A stretch of DNA of 64,000 bases from Gonapodya prolifera JEL478 (Eukaryota > Monoblepharomycota > Monoblepharidomycetes > Monoblepharidales > Gonapodyaceae). The translations under genes were made by a program, and so were the position numbers. Below the pieces are notes generated by a model. That model did not search any database. It was given only the letters and a program-made list of their open reading frames with translations, and was not told the DNA's origin. Positions 34,080-43,962 of the stretch are shown here, in pieces; position 1 is the first letter of the stretch; the number at the start of each line of letters is the position of its first letter. The stretch is from NCBI GenBank assembly GCA_001574975.1, contig KQ965788.1, forward strand, positions 222,943-286,942. Reading direction: 5' to 3'.

Positions 34080-35381
34080 TCAATCCTTCCACGGGGTAGG
34101 CTCTTGGGCACGGCCTTTCCCCTTTCGCTGGACAGGGGGCTCCTGCTCCTGGGGCTCCCGGTCTGCCTCCGGGTCCTCGGTGGACTCATTTGGCACATAC
34201 CTGACAGGCGCCGAGTGATCATGCGGCCCTGAATCTGAATCTCGCTCGGCACTCGCTGGAATTTCTGGAGTGGCGAGGTTCGTCCTCGTGCCGGTCGGTA
34301 AGATGGACGTGTGTCCCAACATGGCATGAATGACAGCGATTTGCTGGTCACTCGGCGTACCTTGAGGAGGAGAAGTGAACAAGTTAAGAAATGCTCTGAA
34401 GCGGTAGAGTTTGGTATGAAAGATACCTGAGTGCTGTGGGATCCTGCCTGGGTACGAGTGACAACCTCGGGGATTGAGCGGCTGATGTTGGATCTCTTGG
34501 TTTGGGTCCAGAGACACTTGACCTCTCTCGGCTTCTTGAGTACCTCGATTGGATGGACGGAGAATTCCTCCACCAACTCCACTTGCTGAGCTGCTTGCAG
34601 TACTGTTCTCGCTCAGTGGCAAGTTTCTTGTCTCCTTGCCCAAAGCCAGGTTCAGAGCGACCAAATAACCCTCGTTCTTTTCAATCGCCCTGTGTATAGT
34701 GAATGCGTAAACAAAGCATCAGCAGATTGGATTCGGATCAATTGTTCTCAAACATACCACTTGAGAATCTTTTCAATGATTTCGTTCTTGAATCTCCTCC
34801 TCATATTGATCACATAGACAGAATCCGTTGGCGTCAGAACAGCAATTGGCACAGGTCTTCTGTCATAGTCCTTCCCTCTGTCATATTTTGGCAAGGTTCG
34901 GAGTCAGGCCGACCGCTTTGTACCAATGGGACAGCATCGAGGAAACTTACTCATAAGTAAACCTCACTTGCACTGACTCGCAGAAATGAACACTTCGCCT
35001 CCTCCTCCCGTCGCTCCTCTGTGGGGTGGACGCTCCGTTAATTCTTGGCGGGGCAGACCGAGCGCGAACCGGTGGAGAACGCGTCGAACAGAGGCTCTCT
35101 GGCTGATCCTTGTCTGATTTGTCTTCGTTCTTGGCAGTATGGTCGGGCTTGTCTGCGCGGGTGGTTCGACGCTCGCCCGTGTCTGTTTGGAGTGAACGGT
35201 GCGGCCGGTAAGAAGCGTCCTCGGGATGATCCCGCAACCATGTTGACCTTTTTTCGTTGTCATTTCCGTATCTTGCGGTCCCCTGGGAAGCCGTGGTGCG
35301 GGTTTGCGGGAAGATTTCGGCCCCAGGTTCGGAAGAATTTCCGGCTGTTTCGACACAAACCAAGTCTCGAAATTCCGGCAT
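34080..35381 (-). CDS. Putative PP1-docking (RVxF-type) fungal protein
   Basis: No enzyme domain is seen. The first exon (ATG at 35381) is polar and disordered, then turns basic before RRRRSVHFCESVQVRFTYE. This meets an intron at 34950 and continues GKDYDRRPVPIAVLTPTDSV, YVINMRRRFKNEIIEKILKW and AIEKNEGYLVALNLALGKE. The combination of an RVxF-like docking site (RSVHF), an aromatic/acidic spacer and a YDRR.P....LT block followed by a helix is the pattern I associate with fungal type-1 phosphatase targeting proteins such as Bni4. That is inference from memory. The C-terminus (34664-34080) is disordered and ends KGKGRAQEPTPWKD. A role as a PP1 regulatory subunit is plausible but unproven. Confidence 0.55.
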
Positions 35382-35654
35382 TATAACTTCATTACTTTTC
35401 GAGTTGTCCTAAACGTCCGGTAACAAACTTCCTAAGATGATAGCTCCATGTGCTTATGTCCGCCATTCGAGACAACTCTAAAAAGCTCAATAATTCACAA
35501 TAATTGTGTTGGTATTACAGAGAGAAGACATATATTTTAGTTCTCGGTGACACTCGACAATCGTTATTTCTGGAGCGCCGGGTAAACGAGTGCAGTCTTT
35601 CGGACCATTCACCCGAAGCCAGCCCACCAAACCCTCAAACACGGGACACGCACC

Positions 35655-37754
35655 ATGGCCCCACTTGACACCTTCGACACCGCACGTGAATCCATTACCC
35701 TCGACGGGACGCCAATTCCCCGTCTTTCGCTGCTCTTCCCCAGGATCAACTCGTTCCAGAACCTCCACACCCTCTCGCTCAACAACTGTGGAATGGTCGC
35801 ACTCGACAGGGCATTCCCACCACTCTCGAAACTGCACAGCCTGAGTCTGGCCGGAAATGGAATTGCGGGGGGACTGGGCGCCCTGGGGTCGTTGAAGCAT
35901 CTCAAGGTTTTGGATCTCTCGAACAAGTAAGTTCCTGGGTCAGACGGGCAGCGTCCCGACAGCGGAGAATGGAATCCATCGGTGTGGACGTAATCGTGAC
36001 GACGGAGTTCGGGCAGTAATGACTGTGTGCGGATGCAGGGCCTGAGCGCACTTGCGGATTGTTCAGGAGCCGGCAGCGCTCTATCGACAGTCGAAGCTCT
36101 GGAGCACTGACAACCCACAACTTGTGGATACCAGGGTCGCAAGACTGGTGAATATTGAACCACCAAAGCGGAGGAGGATAGGGAAAGCGACTCTCTTTGT
36201 CATAGATTTCCGACATAAGCAATTCGGAGTTCGAAAGCCGATGATCCACCATTTTAAGTGGAACCTAAATGATTCTCGTTTTAGCCCGTCTCTCTCCGAC
36301 ATTGGCGAACTTAACCACATTCCTGGCGATGTTGAAACCTTAAACTTACACGGCACCGGTATCGCGAACGCAGACCCGGACGGATACCGAGACAGAGTGT
36401 TTGAAGACTATTTGAACATTCAGCAAATTGACGGAGTGACTCAAGACGACGAGGAAGATGAAGACGGTGAAGGTGGGGGTGGTGGTGATGAAGAAACGGA
36501 ACAGGGTGACGACGGCGCTACCGACGAGGACGAGGATGACGATGGGGACGAGCTGGAAGATTCTCAGACGTGGGCGTCGGGAAAGGGAGCACAAAGAGGA
36601 AGAGGAAAAGGGCCGTCGTCGGTTGCAGGGAAAGGTCCTGGTCGAGGTGTGGCCGGAAAGGGCCCCGGGAGGAACATGGCCGGCAAAGGACCTGGAAGGA
36701 ACACGGCAGGGAAAGGACCTGGAAGAAATACAGCAGGGAAAGGGCCGGGACTGGGAGGGATTAGCGGAAAGGGGCCAGGAAGAGGCGTCGCGGGGAAAGG
36801 GCCAGGCAGGTTCGGGACCGTGGCTGGGAAGGGGAGACCGAGAGACGAAGAGCAGGAGGCGTCGGATGGCGAGGACGAAGAAGAGGATGAATTTGCGGAA
36901 GACGATCAACGAGGGGACTATCGGCCGGTGGATCAGGGTTGGAATGGGACAGAGGTGGAGGAGTTTGACGAGGTGGGCCGGCTCCCTCACCCTTCTTGGT
37001 TCCGTTTGACTGAACTCTTTTTTGGCCTCAGGTCAGTGACTCTGACTTTGATGAAGAAGACACGAATTCCCGCCAAAACGGAGATCGGAAAGCATCAGAT
37101 CTTCTCGGCGGCGACACTTCGGGGTCGTTCGAGGACGAACAGGAGGATTCGTACCAGGAGGAGAATGGGCAGGAGGAGGAGGAAGAGGAAGAGGAAGAAG
37201 AGGAAGAGGAAGATTTGTTGGACGGTGTTGAACAGGTGGGCGATGTGCACTGTTCCAATTAGATGAGATAGCGATCCAACTACCCGCGCTCCGAATGCCC
37301 ACTCCCTCCGCGCTTCTTTTATGCTTACAGTTCGACCCATACTACACCATGCAGTCGGCTCCTCGAGTATCCGGCAATAGCGTTGGCACCAACGACGATG
37401 GGTTCGGCGTGACTGGGTTTGACACTCCCGAAGACGGTCTTCTGGACGCCGTTGGACCGTTCAGTGACGGGCCGGTCGGGCTTTGGGGTAACAACGACCA
37501 ACAGGGACTCTTGAGTGGCGCTGGGGTGCAGGTGCAGGGAATCAACCACAAACGAGGAAGGGAGGTGGATGATGGAGACGGCGGGGAGGTTGACGATTTG
37601 GCGGGGTTCTCGGCGGATATTGGTGAGTCTTACGTGAAAAGGTCACTTGGCGGGAGGTGAATACTGAGGAATTATGGTTTCTGCAGATAATGAATTTCTC
37701 GATTTCGGCGATTCTGGTATCGGGCTGCATACGAAGCGGCAGAGGCGAAATTGA
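35655..37754 (+). CDS. ANP32-like acidic leucine-rich nuclear protein with repeat insert
   Basis: ANP32 proteins are LRR plus acidic-tail nuclear factors that chaperone histones and inhibit PP2A. Exon 1 has LRRs (LHTLSLNNCGMVALDRAF, LHSLSLAGNGIAGGL, LKHLKVLDLSN). After an intron come LSALADC and STVEALEH, matching the family's L..L..C..L...NLS..VEALE step. Then VETLNLHGTGIANADPDGYR and DRVFEDYLNIQQIDGVTQDD match the LRR-cap ending at LDG. Downstream is an acidic run, an unusual GKGPGR repeat region (36580-36840) and more acidic text with 14 consecutive Glu. The last exons end GLHTKRQRRN, a possible nuclear localisation signal, with TGA at 37752-37754. Predicted length is well above the usual 250-residue ANP32. 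A minus-strand ORF of 214 codons overlaps but is a shadow. Confidence 0.82.
36580..36840 (+). repeat. In-frame GKGPGR tandem repeat array
   Basis: About eight to ten degenerate units of 24-30 bases encode AGKGPGRN/G-type hexa- to decapeptides (GKGPGRGVA, GKGPGRNMA, GKGPGRNTA twice, GKGPGLGGIS and so on). The units at about 36690-36737 are nearly identical at DNA level. The array is strongly basic and lies between two acidic segments of the ANP32-like protein. Array length probably varies between strains. Confidence 0.85.
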
Positions 37755-37882
37755 AGATTATGTAGGAGTTTGGATTACGCCATTGTAAATGAATTGAATT
37801 GAACGTTCACCTTCCACTTATCCTGATTCGTGCACGCAACCAAAGCAACATCTTCGAGACAACTGTTGCAGAAGCCGATGCG

Positions 37883-38504
37883 ATGTGTGCCTCAAAGGTT
37901 CGGTTTCTTCTCTGTGTTACCCGTTGCTAGTCAATCTAGCTCAAGATTAGCCCGTTGGATCCACCTTTTCCGTTTCTGTGAATCCTTTAATTGGTCCATC
38001 GACTCCAGACTCCCGCTGAATTTCTGACAAACGTCATCTCCCGACCCGTTGTCGTCAAACTGAACAATGGAATTGAGTTCAGAGGTACGAGAGTTGTTGC
38101 GTTCCACGTGCTGGTTCGTTGTCGAGAAATAATCGATCTTCAACTTCGCTTGTTCACCGTACGCTGTCCCTTTCTCCAAATTCTGGAACGACTTGCGGAT
38201 ACTCTTTATGTTAAAAGGAACTCTGGCCTGCTTGGACGGTTACATGAATAGTGAGTCGAATCCTTTGAATAAGTCGAACTCTTCCAACGGGACTGACTCC
38301 AATGACCTGTCAGTTGCACTGGAGAACTGCGCTGAATTCGTGAGTGTTTCTCTTCATGTCAATTGTCGCGCCGACTCTCGCCAACCCACTTCAACATATC
38401 ATTCGACATTAACCATTCCTCAGGTGGGCGGACAGCAACGAGCGTCCTATGGCGACGCCTTTATACGTGGGAATAATGTGCTGTACATTAGTCCGGCGAA
38501 GTGA
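37883..38504 (+). CDS. LSM6: LSm6, U6 snRNA-associated Sm-like protein
   Basis: Subunit of the LSm2-8 ring that binds the U6 snRNA 3' end and of LSm1-7 in mRNA decapping. Exons 37883-37897, 38009-38084, 38218-38250, 38314-38339 and 38424-38504 sum to 231 bases and give 76 residues in one frame. They read MCASKTPAEFLTNVISRPVV, then VKLNNGIEFRG, TLACLDGYMN, IALENCAEF and VGGQQRASYGDAFIRGNNVL plus YISPAK. These are Sm1 (VVVKLNNG..F.G.L...D.YMN) and Sm2 (FIRGNNVLYI). The first exon of five codons was chosen because it gives the conserved K-TP-FL opening. Four introns in a 76-codon gene is a high density. Confidence 0.92.
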
Positions 38505-38852
38505 AGAGACTGTTATGTTTCTTCGGGGTTTTCAATCACCCGGATGCCTTGGTGAAGAAGGGCCGGTTACTCGGTAACTTGATTTCGCAAGCAATTCAAA
38601 GTTTCCATAAACGTGAATAATAATCGAGGAAAATCGTTCTTCGCACAGGATTGATGGACATTCCATCCTGCACCGATGGTCACTGACCAGCGCATTACGG
38701 CATGGCTCCTGGGAGACACTATCAAATGAACGTAAAGTTGCAAAACAATCAAGAACCCTGTGATCATATGACTCAGGGAACATGATTGGATTGTGGCGCG
38801 GTGTTGTCCGAAGCCAACCGCCTTCTTGAGAAGCCCAACTGCGCAATCAACC
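38505..38852. other. Spacer between LSM6 and the kinase gene
   Basis: About 350 bases. Minus-strand ORFs here (38532-39034) are antisense to the kinase start and show no family resemblance. It probably carries the LSM6 3' end and the promoter of the kinase gene. Nothing else was recognised. Confidence 0.45.
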
Positions 38853-40339
38853 ATGTCATATCTCTTGCGAAAAGCTGCGGCGGTTCCCGCCACCATCAAC
38901 CCATCCGCCCAAACACCGTCTCGCACATCACCCTTACGAACCTCCACCCGCAGGCCATCCCTTCCTGCACCGCCGGCTACCACCTCCACTGTTGCTACAT
39001 CGATTCCAAACGGGTCCACATGGCGCCGGGACAAACCCCCCGTCGAAGACTCGGACTCACCAGAGGACTTGGGCCTTCAAATGAAGCGTCTGTCGATTCA
39101 CGTTGACGAGGAGGAGGAAGAAGACGTTCATAGGACAGATTCTGGAGTTGGTGAAGTTTCATATGAGGAATCCCACGCCATCCACACTGGCAGGAAGCGT
39201 TATCGTATAGATACTACGATTCCAGAGGTTCAGGTACGCTCGTCGTCCTTCGCTGAGCTCGAGAGTCTGGGAGATGTGCTGAGGGCCGCCACCAATCTTC
39301 ACCCTTGCAACCAATCCTCCCTTCCCCGGAATCGCAGACGGACCTCTCTACGGTGCAGTTTGCCATGGACCGGGCTCATGATGATCGGCCTGTCGTCCTG
39401 AAGAAAGCCAAGGATCGGACCTTCAGCGAAGTGGAGCTCTCCATCCTCCGCACCATTTCTGCCAAAGGGATTAAGGGATGCGTTGAGCTTGTGGATTGTT
39501 TCGATGAAGGGGACACATTCGTTATGGTGTTTCCATTTTACAAGAAGCTGAAAACGAAAGGCTCCGATTTGCTGGATATTCGCAGGAAGGCAAAATTCAT
39601 TATGGCGGTGATTATTCCGAGATTGTGATCCCGTTCTATGGTCTTCCCTTGCTCATGTGCTTTGTAATCATCCAGACTCTGGCGGAGCTGCACTCGATCG
39701 GTATCGTTCACCTCGACCTTTGCACCAACAATATCCTTGAGGATCTCGAAGGAACGCCTGTGCTCATAGATTTTGGCCTCGCAAGACTTTGTGGGAAGGA
39801 GCCGCATCCTGTTGGGCGAGGAACACCTGGTGAGAACTGGAAACTCGAAAACACTTCGTTTCTGCTGTTGAAGTACACCCATCACCACAGGCTTTGTCGC
39901 ACCTGAAATACTCTCTTCCACTCGCGCTGTCTATGGCACCGAACCTGACGTTTACAGCTTTGGTGTGGTTCTCGGATCACTCTTGGAGCCCTTCTTCCCC
40001 ACCCAAGCTTGTTTACACTACCTTGGCGGGAAGCTCATTCGTCCTTCGACCACCGAAATGATCCAATCCAAGCTCCGCGAATTCCTCGACGAGAAACCCG
40101 ACCCCAGTCTTCCAAAGGTGGTCTATGATGCCGCGGATCTCCTCATCGGCATGCTGGAATCCGACCCGCAGAACCGCGTCACAGCTGACATGGCACTGCG
40201 ACATCCTTTCCTCACGATCGAAGAGGGGGCCTTTTTGGGTACGGAGATACGGAGCTTCAGCAGGTCGCCGTCGTTGACGAGCTTGGGGAGCAGTGGCAGG
40301 AGGGCGGCGTTGAGGGTGATTGAGCGTGATCACAGCTGA
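38853..40339 (+). CDS. Cdc7-like protein kinase with atypical catalytic loop
   Basis: The N-terminus (ATG at 38853) is disordered and Ser/Thr/Pro-rich. The kinase core begins near 39350: PVVLKKAKDRTFSEVELSIL gives the VxxK lysine and alpha-C Glu. Then come FVMVFPFYKKL at the hinge, LAELHSIGIVHLDLCTNNIL as catalytic loop, VLIDFGLARLCG as the DFG segment, GFVAPEIL, and PDVYSFGVVLGSLLEP. AADLLIGMLESDPQNRVTAD and MALRHPFL match the Cdc7/CMGC end. The catalytic loop is HLD-L-C-T-N-N: Arg of HRD is Leu, and the usual K of HRDLKxxN is absent, though the catalytic Asp and metal-binding Asn remain. No clear glycine-rich loop was seen. It may be Cdc7 (origin firing), a diverged relative or a pseudokinase. 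Introns lie at about 39234-39343, 39588-39675, 39830-39891 and 39960-40010, positions approximate. Confidence 0.68.
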
Positions 40340-40585
40340 GATTATGATCCTCTGTGATTTTTCGCCGGGCGCAGGCGCCAGCGGTTCGCGAGAGCTATTT
40401 CCAATCAGTTGTTTAGCATGTGATGGTTATTGATTGTGATGTTCTACTGTTCTTCGGTGATTTGCAACAAAGTTTAGACAGTTATAATTTTGGGGAAGAT
40501 ACTCTCGTCTTCGCATCACGACAATTGAGCAACGGCCCCACGATGGTGTTCCCTCTGTTCGGAGAAAGTGGTCTCATCAAAGTAA

Positions 40586-42585
40586 ATGAATCTCTCTGGC
40601 TTGTGTCGGGCCTCCATCGCGAGGCGTGCCACCAACAGAATCGACTTTTGTGTCTCGAATCCTATCCTGCCCCAGGCCCACGTTACAGACATCTTGGAAA
40701 CATTCTCAAAGGCTCATTTTGCCGCTCTTTATGCCCATCCTGCTTCTTGTCTCGCCGTGTTTCGGTACGTGTCCGATATCCATCGATTTCTTCACAAAAG
40801 TGGCCTGGTTTACCGAGTAGCCTCCAGACTCCTACCAGAACTGGGGCGTGTGATCGTCATGCGGCTGCTGTATCTTCCAGCTGGATTTCCTGCAGCTGGT
40901 GTCAGGATGTGGGTTGGGGAGGCGGTGAAGTCGTGAGTTGGACTTGATATCGCTGCGTTCCATCTGTTTCGTCCTCATTGATTGTTCTTAGCGAGCTTGA
41001 GGATACGCTAGAGAGACTGAGGACATTGCAAGTGACGAGGACGGATGATTCGGATAGGTTGAGTCTGAACAAAATATTCCAGACATACCTGCTGAAAGCG
41101 TTGACGATGGGGTAAGTTTGGTCGCCTCTTCCTACATATGAAAACGTCTTTTACTCTTCACTGATCAACTTGAATGAACCAGAACTGTCCCCAGTACCGA
41201 TAAAAATGCTACCATGATTAATTCATCCTTTGGCCAGATCGCGGATCGAAACGAAGAACACCGATCGATCGACGTAACAACGTTAGACGCGTACGCCAAG
41301 GAACAGTGGGAATCGGTGCTGTTCTTCCTCGTCAATCCTGTGACGACGAAGCCGCCAAGCAGGTCAGTTCAAGAACTGCTGCAGAAATCGGGATTGATGG
41401 GAAAGGACGATGCCGGTGAACTTAAAATAACAAGCAAAGGGTTCCAGTTCCTGCTTCAGGATGTTAACACGCAAGTGTACGTGTTCTGCATTGGAGCTGC
41501 ACTTCTCCCGACGAAGCGCTGAAAACGCAATATTGCTTTCTGACACGACTTTCACTCCAATCAGATGGTCCTTTCTCTTAGTATACCTGGATATGACTCC
41601 GGTGAGGTCTCTTTCGTGGAGAACGTCCAAGCCTCCCCTTGAACGCCGGTCCATTGAACTCCGACATCTGCTCTTAGCGTCTTCAAATCGATACAGTGGA
41701 GGCATTACAACTTCTGTTCACTCTTGGTTTCCTTGAACTTGGGCAAGATTATGCTATCGAGCCACTCACACCGTCGCAAAGAGCGGTCCTCAGTGATCTC
41801 AAGCACTTAGGTATTGTCTACCACAAAAAGAACAGTGCAAGGTTTTTCCCAACGAAGTGAGCCGTGTGATGCTGCCTTCTTTTGCTCAATTTAGCCTTAT
41901 CCACACCATCTTTTCGGACGCATAGAATCGCAGTATCTCTCACCACAGACACGTCCGTTGCGACGACAGACGAAAATCGCGGATATATAGTACTCGAGAC
42001 CAATTACAAGATGTATGCCTTTACGGAAAGTCCTCTCCATCTCTCGGTACTTGCGGTATTCGCGGAGTTGAAAAGTCGCTTTCGAGGCCTCACCACGGCC
42101 GCAATAACGAGGGACAGTGTCCGAAGTGCACTGGAATGTGGTATTACAGCTTCTCAGGTCTGTGTATTCGACGCATGTTCGAAGACTTTAATCCAGGGGC
42201 TGAAACCATTTTTGCAGATAATCGCGTACCTACAGGCTCACGCACATCCTATGATGAAGAAAAATAACCCAGTGATGCCACCCGTAATTGCGGACCAGCT
42301 CAGAATTTGGGAAAATGAGCGCAACAGGCTTTCCTTCGAGAATGGTATTTTGTTTTCGCTTGTTATGTGAGAGTCATTTGACACTCACGGTTTCCACGTA
42401 CAGGGTATCTTTACTCTGGGTTCGGGAATGCCGACGACTATGCCGCTTGTGTTCAGTATGCGCGAGACATAAACGCGCTACTGTTAGAAGTTGCGGAAAT
42501 GAAAAAGTTCATTGTTGCAGAAGGAGCCAACGGTCAAGTTGCGGCATTTGTGAAAAGGCGTCTCCAATCTGGCAGTAGTGCCTGA
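40586..42585 (+). CDS. TFB2: TFIIH core subunit TFB2/p52
   Basis: p52/TFB2 anchors and stimulates the XPB/Ssl2 helicase within TFIIH for promoter opening and nucleotide excision repair. AALYAHPASCLAVF / RLLPELGRVIVMRLLYL (40720-40875, split by an intron) is the family's opening block. ALTMGTVPSTDKNATMINSS, YAKEQWESVLFFLVNP, LQKSGLMGKDDAGELKITSK and GFQFLLQDVNTQV follow. The second half has GYIVLETNYKMYAFTESPLH, then LSVLAVFAELKSRF, ITRDSVRSALECGITASQ, IIAYLQAHAHPMMKKNNPVM and PPVIADQLRIWENERNRLSF, closely matching human GTF2H4. The C-terminal p8-binding domain ends FVKRRLQSGSSA with TGA at 42583-42585. The start is uncertain: ATG at 40586 fits in frame, perhaps with a small intron removing about 80 bases. 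Confidence 0.92.
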
Positions 42586-42702
42586 GAGCAATCGCACCCG
42601 CTCTCGTATCCCCAGAGGGGACTTAGCATTTCTCGAAAGTCCATATTGCAATTAATACGTGTAGCTAATCAAAATGTACATTATGCACTATTGTCGTCTT
42701 GG

Positions 42703-43840
42703 CTATTTCTTCGGCCTGTCATCTTCCTCTTCTGAAGAATCATCGCTGCCATTTCCTCGTCGCTCCCGCGAGTGCTCGGCAACGGTTTCCGACCTTTTCG
42801 GAACAGGCAGCTCGGCAACAGTTCCGGGAAGCCCAAAACTGTATTCGCTGCACTGTCCTTTCAACTTTTCGTTGTTAGAGCTTGATGTACCCTCTTAAAA
42901 GCCGAGCGTCCTTCGGTGTGTGTATCCAGGATACCAACTGGGTTGCAAAGCCCAACTGCGCAAGCATTGGAGCCCTGCCACTTTCGCAATCTTCTTGATG
43001 TTCCATGATAAGTAGGGCTCTTTATCTTTCAGTACGACGAGGATTTGTCCGTTTTGGCTCAGAAGACTTGAACAGGATGTGAAAACGCCTGCACTGGCCG
43101 GCATTTGAGATCAGAAATGGTCAAACACGGAAGCTGATATCCCAATCCCACCTCGCAACATATATTGGTTCGCAATTATATTCCGTTCTTGATCTATGAT
43201 ACCAGCCCCTGCACCCAGAAAGTTTCATCAATTGTTTGTTCCTGCCTCCAGGCGCGCCGCACGATCTAACCCTCCAACTTGTGGAAAGAGAAAGCCTATG
43301 CAATCAAATTTGCTATCTTTCAGAGCCTTCGCCTTTCTCAATTGAGTCGCGTCGATGTCATGGAGAACTGACGCAACAGTTCCTTTAGGGACTGAATGTG
43401 ATCTAAAGCATCGGGGTACTTTGTATGCACAACTTCCTCGGAGTCCAGAGATGTCGCAAATATTTGCGAATTGTCTGCTGCCCCGTTCTCTTTGAGATAC
43501 CTCGCCAAAGCGTCCGCAAAAGAAAAGTTTCCTTTAGAATCGAGGGGAGCTTGACGTCATATGGCGAGGTCAACAGTAAAAGGAATTCTTCGCCTCACCC
43601 TCTCCAATCAGCAGGATATTGTGCTCTGCTCCGTACGGAATCATTGGGCGATTCACAAGGCTGGTTGCGTTCCGTCGCTTGGAGCCGCGATTGGCAGCGT
43701 CCTCGATTGCAATCTGCTTTTTTCTCGCTTTGATGACCTGCTCCTCTTGGGACAGCACAACCTTGAGTTGATCGCGGAGCTTTTCGCCTTCTTCATTGCT
43801 GTTGCTGTGGACGGCAGAATCTCGGATCAACTTCAGCAAC
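42703..43840 (-). pseudogene. BMT5-like 25S rRNA uridine methyltransferase gene with two lesions
   Basis: BMT5-type enzymes methylate uridine N3 in large-subunit rRNA in the nucleolus. Minus-strand exons read RPMIPYGAEHNILLIGEG / NFSFADALARYLKENG; the family signature GEGNFSFA is restored over an intron near 43600-43530. IFATSLDSEEVVHTKYPDAL, VLHDIDATQLRKAKAL, FDCIGFLFPQVG, GAGIIDQERNIIANQYMLR, GVFTSCSSLLSQNGQILVVL and YPGYTHRRTLGF follow. Two lesions: between DHIQSLK and GTVASVLHD the frame shifts by one base (about 43382-43390, consistent with a lost A). After RRTLGF an in-frame TAA (42895-42897) interrupts. The same frame then continues EGTSSSNNEKLKGQCSEYSF to a basic/acidic end DDRPKK with a natural TAG at 42703. 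The start could not be fixed. Either pseudogene or assembly error. Confidence 0.72.
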
Positions 43841-43962
43841 CACTATTGGGATTACGGTGCATGAGAAGAGGAACGGACCATTCAAGCCAAAGCGGGAACG
43901 GTGCGGGCAACTAATGTCATAAGTGTTGATGAATTGTCATGATAAAAGTATAAAATCTTGCA

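Noticed and set aside
36346-36990. 214-codon minus-strand ORF
   Set aside because: Antisense to the acidic and GKGPGR-coding region of the ANP32-like gene; its hydrophobic/Ser-rich text is the mirror of a low-complexity coding strand.
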